Positions 43,133-53,627 are shown, counted from the first letter of the stretch. The stretch is 64,000 bases of DNA from Mesostigma viride (GCA_009746045.1 RPFO01000041.1:8514012-8578011), one strand, 5' to 3'. Translations and numbers: made by a program. The notes: generated by a model from the letters alone, not told the origin.

Positions 43133-44482
43133 TCATGGCTTACCCCCCTGGCCAGAGCCTACTCCAGCAGACTTGGCCTGGTCTGGGCAGTCACGTCGCC
43201 AATGACCCGTCCTGCCACATCCAAAGCACTTGTCATCCTTCCCAGCAGCAGCCTTCTTCAGGCCACCCTGGTTCTGGCTGCTCTGACTGGCCTGGGTGCC
43301 CTGGCCCTGGCTCTTGCCTTGCCCTTGGCCACCCTTGTTCTGCTGACCACCCTGGTGACCACCAGCCTGCTGCTGACCCTTGCCTTTGGATCCCTGCTGC
43401 TGGCCCTTGCCACCCTGGTTTCCATTCTGCCTGCGCCTGTTAGCCCTCTGACGCCTACTAGGTCTGGGATCTCCCTGAGCACCCTGCCCAGGGGCATCTC
43501 CATGGACCTGATGAGCGGAGGCTGAAGGGGCACCAGTCACCTGGATTGCCTTGCAAGCAGCATTGTCAGATGGACGGATGTTGAAAATAACCCTTTGCAA
43601 GGCTGTCCACGTCCCATCTGTCTGATCAGCAAACATCCTAGCTGCATTTCTCCCATCCACACTCAGCCCCATGCGATCCAGGAAGTAATCTGCCACTGCT
43701 CTGTCAGTCAGATTGAAGCCATGCTTGGCCCCCTTCCCCCTGATGCGTGTGAGCCGCTGCAGCTCCTCAGCTACCGTGCCCTTGATCTCAAAGGTATCAT
43801 AGCTGAGCTTATAGTGATTAGTGAGGTTGAGTACCTTATCAGAGAACTCCTGACGTAGGCCCTCTAGGAACTGAGACCAAGTCAGCTTGTCCTTGACAGC
43901 TTGCCTAGCCTTGTCCCTCACACGCTCACTGGAATCCCTATTAGTCGTGGATGTGTGGAATACCTGCACAAGGTTGACAGTGGGATCTACAGAGCAAGAA
44001 ACTAGCTCCATATCCTCCAACCACTTGTCTAGCTCTTCCTGTCCCACAGGAGGCTTGAGAGGCTTCTGGCCATTCATCACAGCCACAGCACTCATATGAG
44101 GTCTAGTCCCAGGCAAAGCACGAGGGTCACTGCCAATAACTGCAGCTCCTACAGGTGCTAATGGCGCAGGAACACTAGCTGCAGGTACACCAGACGCAGG
44201 CACACATGGTCTCTTACCAGGTGCTTGACGTTCAGCATCATCCTGGCCCTCCCCCGTCAGCACCACGCCGTCGGTGGGCCACCTTGCACGCTCCTCCCCT
44301 TGTGCCACCTCTTTCCTCTTCCGGTTGGATGCCCTCCTGCCATTGGCGCCCTCTGCCGTCGGGATTGCCTGTCCCTCTGGCACGACGCTGGCGGGGCCTC
44401 CTGTATCTGCCCTTGCCTCACCACCGCCATCCCCCGCTCCCGCCCCGCTCCCGCTGCCGCTCCCGCGCGTGTTACGAAGCAT
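43133..44482 (-). CDS. gag: Gag of D (copy 2)
   Basis: Exact repeat of 33,088-34,437, with the frame intact and CFGCGRTGHWRRDC knuckle. Confidence 0.85.
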   Translation of the reverse strand: MLRNTRGSGSGSGAGAGDGGGEARADTGGPASVVPEGQAIPTAEGANGRRASNRKRKEVAQGEERARWPTDGVVLTGEGQDDAERQAPGKRPCVPASGVPAASVPAPLAPVGAAVIGSDPRALPGTRPHMSAVAVMNGQKPLKPPVGQEELDKWLEDMELVSCSVDPTVNLVQVFHTSTTNRDSSERVRDKARQAVKDKLTWSQFLEGLRQEFSDKVLNLTNHYKLSYDTFEIKGTVAEELQRLTRIRGKGAKHGFNLTDRAVADYFLDRMGLSVDGRNAARMFADQTDGTWTALQRVIFNIRPSDNAACKAIQVTGAPSASAHQVHGDAPGQGAQGDPRPSRRQRANRRRQNGNQGGKGQQQGSKGKGQQQAGGHQGGQQNKGGQGQGKSQGQGTQASQSSQNQGGLKKAAAGKDDKCFGCGRTGHWRRDCPDQAKSAGVGSGQGGKP

Positions 44483-44536
44483 TATAAAATACTGCAGACA
44501 ACGCACGCAGATATGGCTGCTGGAACCCACTCAGGC

Positions 44537-45875
44537 TCACGCACTTACTCCAGACGAGGCCGCCTCCTGGCTTGCACTCGCCTGCCCCTCCTCACGGTCT
44601 GGACGCTGCTCAACACCCTCAGCACCCGGTGCGGCTGCTGCTGCTGCGACAATCTGGAGGTCTGGGTTAAACTCTCCCAGCACGCAGGTTACAGGTCGCC
44701 CGTCTTCCTTGCGTTCGACTGGATGTTGTGTCTCACCTGGGTTGCGATGCCAAGCAAGATCGCGTACCCACCGCTTACCGCCGCCGACAAGCTCGTTCTG
44801 CTCGCCTCGGCCGTAACGATCGTACTCGTGAGTCACCTCACGAGGGATATGCAGATCAGCTCTCTGCCTCTCCTCGTAGGTTTGTGTAGTGCCGTCGCCC
44901 TCGTTTATCTGCTGGGCCGAGCGCTTGACGGAGCCCTCTGGCTTGTCAGTCCACTCAAAATGGACGTCTTCAGGCGTCTTCTCGACCCCCGTGACAATCT
45001 CCACCTCCGGACCCCACGCAGTGGTGGTTTCCGGCCTCGGTGTATCAAGCCTGGAGTACACTCCGAAAGGCTGCGTGGTAATAAAGAACCTGTCTGCGTA
45101 CCCTCTCGACTCTTGCAAAAGGACAGCAACAAGATTCTCAATGGTCTGAGCAATGGTGGAGCCGTGCTCCAAGGATTCACCGCCTCGCGAGCTCGGGCGT
45201 TCCGGATTATGTCGGCGTCTGGTACCCCCTCTCCTAGCACTGCTGTCGCCACCCAGTGGTTGAACAGTCTGGTGCTGCCGAGCGCTGTGGCCACGATCTG
45301 GCTAAGCGCCTCCCTGGCTAGGTCGAGACCGGCTAGCGTGATATGGGCGCCCTGGTAGGCGACCTCCACACGATTAGCAGTTTCAGCTAGCGCGTCACGA
45401 ATGCGCACCAACTCCTCCACCGCCACTCGCCCTGTCTCACCCGGAGAAATCACGACGCGAGCCCGTTGTATAATCGGGTCCGCCGCCGCTGGCCTGTTGC
45501 CTCCCCCACTCACCGCCACCCACCCCTCTTCTGCCAAGTGCCTCGCTACGTAGGCCGCTTGCACGAATGTTGGAGCGTTTGCTTGGTTACGGTAACGGGA
45601 AAAACGCTTGCGCGTCTCTCTGCTCGTTCGCCTCACCAGCACCGTGGCTGCTTGACGATGAACCAGACATGAAAGCGCTTGGAAGCAATAGTACGATTTG
45701 CGCAGCAACTCGTCAGCAGAGCTTGTGAGCTCCTGGTCCTTGCCGGCTGGAATGACCCTAGGCTGCTGGCTAGCAACCTTTATCCTCACACCAGGCCTGC
45801 GACCCTCGATAGGCTCGCCACTCGTCGTGACGACCAAGGTTCGTGTGTGAAGACGCTCGTTGCCTCGTTGAGCCT
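44537..45875 (-). pseudogene. ORF0 of D (copy 2)
   Basis: Exact repeat of 34,492-35,830 including the frame change, so that change predates the duplication or is shared by assembly. Confidence 0.55.
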
Positions 45876-46145
45876 CGAGCTATATGCCACCTCGTTCCAT
45901 CCTTGTTCCTCGGTCATGAGCAACGCTGGGCAACGCTACATTGCCAGAGCCTCGTATCGCTGCCCTGCATCCTCGTTGCAGGCAGCATACAGGAATCTCT
46001 GGCTATATCCTGTGTCTAGGACAGCACAGGACCTGCCACAGTCCTGCATGGACTTACATCCTTGCAGACCTGCTGGCTGGCTACTGGCTTCTACTAGCCA
46101 CAGGACCGTTGCGTCCTCAGTACACTGTGTCCCAGTCACGTGAGA

Positions 46146-46788
46146 GTTAGAAAGAGCTCCCAACGTATGTGAGCTCTTGGTCTTTCACAGCACGACTTAG
46201 CCAATGTTGCAAGGCAGCAACCTTAAATCTGTTCACCAGGCCACGACCACAGTGGGCACTTCCACGACCAAGGTGGCACCCACGGTTCGTGCTTTCCGAG
46301 ATAGCTGGTCATCCCCCATGACCAAGCTATATCCTTTGCGTTGTTCCTCGTTCCCATCGGCATGACGAGGCACGTGCAGGCGTGCAAGCAAATCCACAAC
46401 GTCCACTGGCATCAGTGCAGAACCAGGACGTACTGGATTTGCCTAGACTCTGCAACCTAGGAAGTACAGGACCTGTCACAAGCCTGCAAGGTCTAGTATC
46501 CTTGCAGCCCTGTGCCAGCTCCAGTACCCTACTAGTCACAGGCTGCTGCTCCTCCTGGTCTACGTGGATCACGTCACGTGATAGACAGGCTAAGCCTGTG
46601 CAGGCACGGCCTGCCACGTGTCCTGTCCACTATACCAGAGGACTGCACCCTAGTCGGCCACGGATGGCTAGGACTTCGGGACCTCATATCTTTCTCGTCC
46701 CTTGTCTGTTTCAGGCGGTCAGCACGGCGTTGGAAAGGTCTTTCCAAACTGCATCCACTTAGCATATTGGTTGCCCAAAATGCTAACT
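46146..46788 (-). repeat. LTR between D and E2 (copy 2)
   Basis: Repeat of 36,101-36,743 with AGTT...AACT ends. Confidence 0.75.
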
Positions 46789-47799
46789 CCAACCCTTTCT
46801 TCTTTTGGAGCTGGACCAGCTTGAAACAAGCCTAACCTAGCTTGTGCCCACTCAGCCACAGACCGCTTGGTCCCTTGAGGTTGATCAGACCTTTGAGGGC
46901 CCAGGTTCCTGCCCCCTTTGGGTAACAACATATCTGCCCTTGGACCAGGCTAGGTGTACTGGCCAGTGAATCAGAGGTCACCCCAGGTTATCCCCTGACC
47001 CCTTGGTCAGCTCCCAACCTTTCCTTGGGAACTTGGTGCTAGATTAAAGTCAAGGCACATTACCTAGTCCAATGGCTGGGATTAAAGGATGCCAAGAACG
47101 TATTATTGTGAGTTCCTGATCTTTCACAGTTATCACAGGCGCCCGTTCTTATGGCGCCCGCCTTGGCCAGCCTTTCCCTTTTATGCTCAAAGAGACTCAG
47201 GTAGCACCTATGCAAATACTGCCTTATTGGGGAGCCCATGTCTTCACTGGGTGTTAAGCCCAGGAATCACTCATGCCAGGCTGTGGCTTTGCTGGGGAAT
47301 TGAACCCCACCCCAACCTCCAGGTTTATAGGTGACCTGGAACTTCACACAAGAGAAACAGTACACCCATGAGAACAACATGAGAGACACATGATTATGTT
47401 GTATTCAAGCATTATATATAACCCAGAATGTGGCTCCCTGGCAACCATGTTCCACATGGTCACACAACCAGGTTCTTTATTAGCAACAGGTTGGAAACAA
47501 GCACTAGAAAACATATATACAGCAACCTGTAAGAACCAGCATTCGGGTTGCCCTTGCATGGCCTAACTGTTTGAGGCCAAAGGCGTCGACTTAAGTCCTG
47601 GCGACTCTTCTGAACCCCATGGGGAGGGCCAGGCATGATTCTCAGCTGGTAGGAGTGACATTCCACACCAACTCCTGTCCAGGAGGGTGTACCTACTAAC
47701 CCTGAAGGACCGGTTGTCAACCAGTAAGCACCAGTCACCACTTGGTACTTTGGTCAAACAACCCACTGGGGACACCCAAGCTGAAGCAAGGCCTGGTCT
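46789..47799 (-). other. 3' untranslated region of fragment E2
   Basis: Clean counterpart of E1's 3' region and of A 11,433-12,391, with T-arm-like motif at 47,293-47,312. Confidence 0.7.
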
Positions 47800-48161
47800 C
47801 TATGGCCGCCCGTGTAAGGGGTCCATGAGCCCACGGAGCAGGGGGTACTGCCGCTCCGCCTTCTCCTCCAGCTTGGTGAGGGCATCTGCAGGGTTGTCCA
47901 CACCAGGCACATGTTCAATGTGAGCTAGGTAGGACATCTCCTTGAGCAACAAGTAGTCAAGGTCCCTGCTTCTGGCCAGCTGCCTGTGCACAAATTGCAC
48001 CATGCCCATGCTGTCAGTCCTCACCAGTGTGTGCAGCTGCAACCTACAGGAAGCCACTTGACATAGCTGGTAGAAGAGCTCCCTCAAGTAAAGAGCAGTA
48101 TGCAGCCCTTCACAGATTGCCCTGCACTCAGCAATATCACTGCTGGGTGTAACCCTGTTCT
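47800..48161 (-). pseudogene. Fragment E2: RNase H end of a copia-like element
   Basis: Begins at NRVTPSSDIAECRAICEG and runs through RTDSMGMVQFVHRQ and HVPGVDNPADALTK to its stop at 47,800. It matches A closely, without E1's errors. Retroelement identity ends at 48,161, where the virus-like region starts. Confidence 0.88.
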
Positions 48162-48480
48162 CAGCGTTCGGCGTGTCTTCTTTTTCTCGCGCTCGGTGCG
48201 TGAGGGTCGGCATGAGAGTATCGCCTGTCCCCGTCGTGGCGGTGCGGCCGGGCCCGGTAAGGGACTCGAGGTGTTCCCGCCGCACATCGCATGCCGAGAA
48301 TGCGGGGAGGAGGCTATGGATGAAGGCGTGCGCTGGTACGAACGCATGAGTCTGGACGCCCTGCTCATACTCTGCAACCTCAAGGGGTCGCGGCTGCCGG
48401 AGATGTGGCGATGGGCTCACACTACCCAGTCTGTGGGGGAGTGTGGACGGGGGGACCTACCACTGGACGGCGGGGACGAG
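48162..48480 (+). other. Possible coding fragment with a Cys-pair motif
   Basis: One plus frame is open from the retroelement junction and contains ACRECGEE, then MSLDALLILCNLKG and PEMWRWAH. It could be the C-terminal remains of a gene cut by the retroelement. It lacks a start and its frame overlaps the next gene on the opposite strand. Alternatively it is non-coding. Confidence 0.3.
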
Positions 48481-49008
48481 TTACTTCTTGCACTTGGAGA
48501 AACCAAACGAGAAGATCTTCTTGGCCTTGCACCGCGCGCTCAGTTTCTTGTTGAAGATCGCGCCGAAAAATGCACCGATCGGGTTGTGCTTGACTAGGAA
48601 GTCCACCGGCTTGCCCACCACCTTGGCCAGCTTCTTCCCTCCCGGCCCCATCTTCCCCAGCAGCTGGGAGGCCCCCTCGGCAACCCCCAACAGTGGGTTG
48701 GCGGCAATGTAGGCCGCCTTCTGCCCCTCCACCAACCCCGTCTTCAGCACCTCCTTCGCCCTCCGCCGCCGCCGCCGCCGCTTGTCCTCGCCAGCGGCAC
48801 TCGCCAGCGGCACGAGCTCTGGAGGAGGGGCGCTCAAACCGGTGTCAAGACCTATAGACTCCAGCGCTTCCGAGCGGAAGAGCGGCACCGCCTCGTACTC
48901 CGGGAGCCGCGCGGTTAGAAGGGGGTCGGGTTCCGCGCTCTCTTTCAGGCCCAGCCACAGGCTCAGGGACATCAAGAGGGTCAGTATCAGTATGAGGTAG
49001 GCGCGCAT
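48481..49008 (-). CDS. Small membrane-anchored basic protein (paralogue 1)
   Basis: 175 residues, ATG at 49,008. An N-terminal hydrophobic helix (residues about 3-21) could be a signal anchor. It is followed by an acidic/Pro linker ending LDTGLSAPPP, an Arg7 tract (GCC-type repeat), a helical Gly/Lys-rich middle and a Cys/Lys/Phe-rich end (KKLSARCKAKKIFSFG). It is clearly homologous to the 53,587-54,103 gene across the N-terminal helix, LDTG..APPP and the C-terminal motif. It is divergent from the first ADP-ribosyltransferase gene, 58 bp apart. Function unknown; the basic middle and C-terminus suggest contact with membrane or nucleic acid. Confidence 0.75.
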   Translation of the reverse strand: MRAYLILILTLLMSLSLWLGLKESAEPDPLLTARLPEYEAVPLFRSEALESIGLDTGLSAPPPELVPLASAAGEDKRRRRRRRAKEVLKTGLVEGQKAAYIAANPLLGVAEGASQLLGKMGPGGKKLAKVVGKPVDFLVKHNPIGAFFGAIFNKKLSARCKAKKIFSFGFSKCKK

Positions 49009-49035
49009 ATTATGTCGCACTACATTAAACGCGTG

Positions 49036-49050
49036 AAAAACTTTCGCACG
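49036..49050 (+). promoter_or_regulatory. Possible promoter motif upstream of ART gene 1
   Basis: AAAAACTTTCGCACG starts about 31 bp before the ATG; AAAAACTTTCACGCG occupies the same relative place (about 50,592-50,606) before ART gene 2, whereas the surroundings differ. Confidence 0.4.
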
Positions 49051-49066
49051 TGTGAATAGGCATTTG

Positions 49067-50554
49067 ATGAAAAAAAGGCGTATTATTGACCTCACAGAAG
49101 ATGATGACCTTTCGGGACCACTGGAGGAGTCCGGCTCGGAGCAGGCTCTATTTATACAGTCAAAAATATCCGCGCCTATAAGAGAACGCCTGAAGGCGCA
49201 CGTAGACCGAATTCGGAAGGAGGTGGAAAAAAGGTACGCGAACGAGACCCACAGGGCGTGGTGCATGGGGGAAAAGGTGACCCCCCCTCCGTTTGTTAAG
49301 TGGAACGCTGTCGTGCAAATCCCGTACGCCCACCCCCTGACCTGGGTGCAGGACTATGATAACAATGATAAGGCAATGGCAGAGAAAATGAGGGACCTCC
49401 TAACCCCCCCAGAATGGGTGTTTGACAAATACAGCTTGAAGCTGGAACTCAACGGGAGCTCCCTGCAACCATGGGCCAAGCAACTTCCCGATTATATCTC
49501 ACAAGACCCTGACAGTGTGATAGACTGGAAGTGGCTCAACGAGTGCAATTTGTACTTGAGCAAGCTTCACTGGGAGGACTTGCACATGCTCCTGTCATAC
49601 ACGTGGTTAGGAGACACGTTTGCAAACGCGGTAGGGGCGACACCCGAGCAAGTCAAAGACACTATCGAAGATCTACATTACAGATATTACCGCAATCGGG
49701 GTATCAAGGAACCTGGCTATTTTCATCATGTGATGTGGGTCCAGTTCGCCCGGGAATTTCGCGAGCACGGCGTCCTGAAACTTGCAAAAAAAATTTACTG
49801 CCCCTACCCTAGTGAAGAATTCCTGAATCACGTGACGCGTTACCTAAAATTCCGGTCTCCTCCTTTGCCGGCCGACTTGGATCTCTCGTCTTGCCATAAG
49901 ATCGACGTGTGCATTGATCTGCTAGATAACTACAAGAAGCTTCCTGCCGACATCGAATTCTTGCTTGTCAACTATTTGGCCGGCTTCCTGTTAGATGACT
50001 ACGTCTCAAAGGTGATCCAGCCGAGATACAAGAAAGAGCTCACGGCGCTCGTAATGAACGCCCCGCGGACGACGAAGCAGATGACCACCTACCGAGGGAC
50101 GAAAACAGAGTATTTTCTGACTCAACCCATTCGGAGGTACTACCGCAACCCCGTGTTTATTTCCAGCAGCCTGAGACCAAGACACGCGGCCGGTTTCATG
50201 GAAGAAAAAATACCGGGTACTAAAAAGCCGAGGTGTTGCGCTCTGGTCATTCACATCACCCCCGGGTCTAGATGCCTTCCGTTGTTCTCATTTTCAAACG
50301 TCAAGAACAACGAAGCCGAGATTATACTGCCACCTGGTACCTTTTTCTATCACGACTCCATCCAGATCAAGCAACTTGCACGCAACAACAGACTGCAAGC
50401 CGGTCTCCACGAGTTCGGTCGCGAGATTGACTGCGCCGGTCCCAGTCTGGAGGCAAAGGATAAGGCAAAGATCGCAATCGTTTACGCGATGACGCCCCCC
50501 AAGCGCGGGCTGGTCCGCGCGCACGACCCGCACCATAAATACGACGAAGACTAG
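49067..50554 (+). CDS. ADP-ribosyltransferase-fold protein 1 (ExE type)
   Basis: 495 residues from ATG 49,067 (an upstream in-frame GTG at 49,052 is less likely). The N-terminal half has a charged helix (IRERLKAHVDRIRKEVEKRY) and an unrecognised domain with DWKWLNECNLYLSKL. The C-terminal third, about residues 335-460, has the ART signature: Arg in MTTYRGTK, Ser motif VFISSS, and Glu pair in NEAEIILPPGTFF, in the order R-S-ExE. Such enzymes transfer ADP-ribose from NAD to protein side chains; ExE versions usually modify arginine. No signal peptide is visible. The substrate is unknown. First of three tandem homologues. Confidence 0.82.
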   Translation: MKKRRIIDLTEDDDLSGPLEESGSEQALFIQSKISAPIRERLKAHVDRIRKEVEKRYANETHRAWCMGEKVTPPPFVKWNAVVQIPYAHPLTWVQDYDNNDKAMAEKMRDLLTPPEWVFDKYSLKLELNGSSLQPWAKQLPDYISQDPDSVIDWKWLNECNLYLSKLHWEDLHMLLSYTWLGDTFANAVGATPEQVKDTIEDLHYRYYRNRGIKEPGYFHHVMWVQFAREFREHGVLKLAKKIYCPYPSEEFLNHVTRYLKFRSPPLPADLDLSSCHKIDVCIDLLDNYKKLPADIEFLLVNYLAGFLLDDYVSKVIQPRYKKELTALVMNAPRTTKQMTTYRGTKTEYFLTQPIRRYYRNPVFISSSLRPRHAAGFMEEKIPGTKKPRCCALVIHITPGSRCLPLFSFSNVKNNEAEIILPPGTFFYHDSIQIKQLARNNRLQAGLHEFGREIDCAGPSLEAKDKAKIAIVYAMTPPKRGLVRAHDPHHKYDED

Positions 50555-50591
50555 CCGAGTCTTGCTAATAAAAAACCGGGCTCAGGAACTT
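50555..50591 (+). terminator. Short inverted repeat after ART gene 1
   Basis: AGACT...AGTCT spans the stop codon (about 50,549-50,563) and is followed by TAATAAAAAA. It could mark the transcript end; the stem is only 5 bp, so this is weak. Confidence 0.25.
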
Positions 50592-50620
50592 AAAAACTTT
50601 CACGCGCATTGTGTATACCA

Positions 50621-52072
50621 ATGGAAGAAGAGGCTCGCTTCATACAAGAGCGCGTATCGGCGCCAATAAGAGAACGCCTGAAGGCGCGCGTCGAGCGGGT
50701 CCGCAAGGAGTTGCGAGAGAGGTACGCGAACGAGGACCACAGGGCGTGGTGCCGCAATGAAAACGTGAACCCCCCTCCGTTCGTAAAATTTAACTCCGTC
50801 CTACACATTCCATACGCCCGCATCAACTGGAGGGGGCATGACACGAGTGTAGAGAAATTGAAGGCCCTTGTTAGACCCCCGGGATGGCTGTTTGGCGTAC
50901 ACCATCTGAGGCTCGATTTTCACGGAAGCTCGCTGCTCACGTGGGAAAAGGGACTTCCCGGTTACATCTCGCGGGACGCGGAGAAGATGATAGACTGGAA
51001 GTGGCTTCGGGAGTGCAATTTGTACTTGAGCAAGCTTCCCATGGAGGACTTGCACATGCTCATGTCGTACACGTACGAAGGAGACAAGTACTCGAACGCG
51101 ATACCGCCCCGCGAGACTGTAATAGCGTACAATCGCCAACTTTTCAAGTCTAACAGATTACTTGACCCCGCCAATCGCCATCATCCGCTGTGGGTCCAGT
51201 TCGCACGAGAATTTCGCGAGCGCGGCCTCCGGAGACTGGACCGCGAAGGCTTGATCAACCGCAGAGGCGCGCATAAAGTATTTTCGGACAATGTCAAATA
51301 TTACCTGCGCCACCGTCGTATGTCTACTAGGATTCCCCCCTTGCCGGCGGACTTGGATCTCTCGTCCTGCCATGATGTCGATGTGTGCATCGATCTGCTG
51401 GAGAACTACAAGAATCTTCCTGCCGACATCGAGTTCTTGCTCGTCAATTATATCGCGGGCCTTTTGGCAGACGAGTACGTGGCGGACGTGATTCAGCCAA
51501 GATACGTGAAAGAGCTCAAGGCTCTCATTATGAACTCCCCGCGGACCACAAAACCGATGACCACCTACCGAGGGACGAAAACGGAGTATTTTCTTACTCA
51601 ACCCGTTCGGAGGTACTACCGCAACCCGGTATTCATTTCCAGCAGCTTTGACCCGAAACACGCGACCCGTTTCATGCAGCCCGCTCAGGAGAGGACGGCG
51701 AGGTGTTGCGCTATCGTCCTTCACATCGCCCCCGGGTCTCGCTGCCTTCCGTTGTTCGCGTTTTCGGGCCAGGAAGACAACGAATTCGAAGTTCTACTGC
51801 CACCCGGTACATTTTTCTATCACGACTCCATCCAGGTAAAGCAATTTTTGGACAACAGCGGACACATTGCGGCAGAGGAGAACGAAGACGAGGACGAGGA
51901 CGAGGCTCTATACAGCGGCCTCCACAAGTTTGATCGCAATACCGACTGCGCCGTCCCCCATCGCAAGGTGGGAAAACGCTCAAAAGTCGCAATCGTTTAC
52001 GCGATTACCCCCCCAAGCGCGGGCTTGTCCGCGCGCACAACCCGCACCATAAATACGACGAAAACTAGATAA
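50621..52072 (+). CDS. ADP-ribosyltransferase-fold protein 2 (ExE type)
   Basis: 483 residues from ATG 50,621. It aligns along its length with protein 1: IRERLKARVERVRKELRERY, DWKWLRECNLYLSKL, LPADLDLSSCHDVDVCIDLL. The catalytic motifs are MTTYRGTK (Arg), VFISSS (Ser) and NEFEVLLPPGTFF (Glu-Phe-Glu). It differs by an acidic insertion (run of Glu/Asp near residue 425) between the catalytic Glu region and the C-terminus. 66 bp separate it from gene 1 and 31 bp from gene 3. The strong conservation of active-site motifs argues for retained activity. Confidence 0.82.
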   Translation: MEEEARFIQERVSAPIRERLKARVERVRKELRERYANEDHRAWCRNENVNPPPFVKFNSVLHIPYARINWRGHDTSVEKLKALVRPPGWLFGVHHLRLDFHGSSLLTWEKGLPGYISRDAEKMIDWKWLRECNLYLSKLPMEDLHMLMSYTYEGDKYSNAIPPRETVIAYNRQLFKSNRLLDPANRHHPLWVQFAREFRERGLRRLDREGLINRRGAHKVFSDNVKYYLRHRRMSTRIPPLPADLDLSSCHDVDVCIDLLENYKNLPADIEFLLVNYIAGLLADEYVADVIQPRYVKELKALIMNSPRTTKPMTTYRGTKTEYFLTQPVRRYYRNPVFISSSFDPKHATRFMQPAQERTARCCAIVLHIAPGSRCLPLFAFSGQEDNEFEVLLPPGTFFYHDSIQVKQFLDNSGHIAAEENEDEDEDEALYSGLHKFDRNTDCAVPHRKVGKRSKVAIVYAITPPSAGLSARTTRTINTTKTR

Positions 52073-52103
52073 AAAAAGCGTACATGTATCAGGAACCGAC
52101 GCG

Positions 52104-53627
52104 ATGGAAAAGACTCTAACCGAAAAGTTGAAGAAGCGGTGGATAGACAAGTTTAACGCACTGAGGAAAGAACGCGAGCTGAGGTACGTTGACCAAGCGC
52201 ACAAGCGGTTCTGCGAGGCTCGAGAAGACGCGCCATACGACCGCGTGCCCGTGTTTGAGACGGGCGTGATTTCGCTGGAGTTCCCCAGACTAGGAGAACT
52301 GATATATAAGAGATCGGTCATCAAACTCGCATACCCCATCAAATGGGAGCCAGACGTCATGGAAATAAAAACGTTCCGTCACGACCTCCTCGACCCGGTG
52401 TTTCAGACCATGCCCGGATACGTGAAAGGGTCCATCTCCGACCTCATCGATATGGATTGGTACCGCGACTGTCTGAAGTACATGAGAGAACTGTCCCCTT
52501 TACAGTTGATCCTTCTATATGACTACACGCGCGACGGATACAAGTACACGAACAATAGAGGATGGGGCGCAGTAGAGACGGATAGAAAAGTGGAAGTACA
52601 GGACGAGGAGGACGGATACCCAACCCCCTTTTACGAGGTCAAATCCGGAATCTGGCCAGGTGTCGTGTTGCTGTCCAGAAGCGGTGGGGAAGGTTTTTCA
52701 TTCCACGAGCTCGACCAGGACAAGATCTGTCGCCGGCGCGCGGATATCGCCGAGTTGCGTTCGGCTCTGATAACACACCTATCGAGGCGATCGGACGACC
52801 CTAACGTCGCCTTGGTTGTGGCTGACAGGCTGGAGGGAGAGTTATTAAAGATGGCGGGGTGGAAGGAAGTGATCGCGATGATTGCGAGGTTGGACGAGCG
52901 CCTCATGGATATCATATTCCTACTGTCCAAGTGGGTGTGCAAATACCTGCATCTGACCTTTCTTCAAGACTACGTTCTCAAGGAGTACGCGCGGGAGATG
53001 TTCACGATTCTGCAGGAAGCGCCCGCGGTGAACAGGGAAATGATCGTGTACAGGGGCGTGACAGAAGACTACTACATGCCCATCAGGGGGCGCAGAGACG
53101 TTTACAGTAACACGTTCCCGATCTCCGTGTCAGTCAACCCGGGGGTCGCAATCAATTTCCTGTTCAATAGGTACATGAGCGCCGGATGGGGGGCCGCCAG
53201 CGATTGTTGTCTCAAGGTCATCCATGTCATGCCTGGTACACCGGCGTTGGCCATGTGGCCGATCGCGGGAGGTGAGCAGTCGGAGATTCTTCTTCCGCCT
53301 GGCACAAACTATCTCATAAAGTCTCACCGACTGCGTCACATCATTGCGGGGGTACCGACTTTCACGGAAGGGAGGGCATTGAAAAGCGAGGTCTGCTGGG
53401 ATGCGATGATAGCGCGCAAGTCCGGGGGCGACAAGCTGTTTCCTAGAAAGTGGGTGACGGAGATCTACGTGGACGGTTCGGCCGCTGCTATTCGGCACGC
53501 GAATAAAAAGAGAGAAGCCACTAGCAAAAAGCGCAAACATTCATCTGGACACGGCACATCCAGCACCAAGACTAGACGACCAGCCGTCAATCGCACTTGG
53601 CCTTCCCGAACGAGAAGGCCTTCTTGA
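52104..53627 (+). CDS. ADP-ribosyltransferase-fold protein 3 (QxE type)
   Basis: 507 residues, ATG at 52,104. More diverged: the charged N-terminal helix and central domain are recognisable, with a longer middle. The catalytic region keeps MIVYRGVT (Arg) and PISVSV (Ser), but the third motif is EQSEILLPPGTNY, so the first Glu of ExE is Gln. In characterised ART families QxE enzymes act on Asn or other non-Arg targets, so its target may differ from that of genes 1 and 2; that is inference. The C-terminus is Lys/Arg/Ser-rich. Its last codons overlap the conserved C-terminal code of paralogue 2 on the opposite strand. Confidence 0.78.
   Translation: MEKTLTEKLKKRWIDKFNALRKERELRYVDQAHKRFCEAREDAPYDRVPVFETGVISLEFPRLGELIYKRSVIKLAYPIKWEPDVMEIKTFRHDLLDPVFQTMPGYVKGSISDLIDMDWYRDCLKYMRELSPLQLILLYDYTRDGYKYTNNRGWGAVETDRKVEVQDEEDGYPTPFYEVKSGIWPGVVLLSRSGGEGFSFHELDQDKICRRRADIAELRSALITHLSRRSDDPNVALVVADRLEGELLKMAGWKEVIAMIARLDERLMDIIFLLSKWVCKYLHLTFLQDYVLKEYAREMFTILQEAPAVNREMIVYRGVTEDYYMPIRGRRDVYSNTFPISVSVNPGVAINFLFNRYMSAGWGAASDCCLKVIHVMPGTPALAMWPIAGGEQSEILLPPGTNYLIKSHRLRHIIAGVPTFTEGRALKSEVCWDAMIARKSGGDKLFPRKWVTEIYVDGSAAAIRHANKKREATSKKRKHSSGHGTSSTKTRRPAVNRTWPSRTRRPS

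Larger units (their letters stand above)
38098..48157 (+). repeat. 10-kb tandem unit, copy 2
   Basis: Begins in mid-gag of H at a 5-bp CCCTG shared by both parent ends, and ends at the same CCCTG (48,153-48,157) just before the virus-like region. The first 45 bp or so are also error-rich compared with copy 1. Confidence 0.9.
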
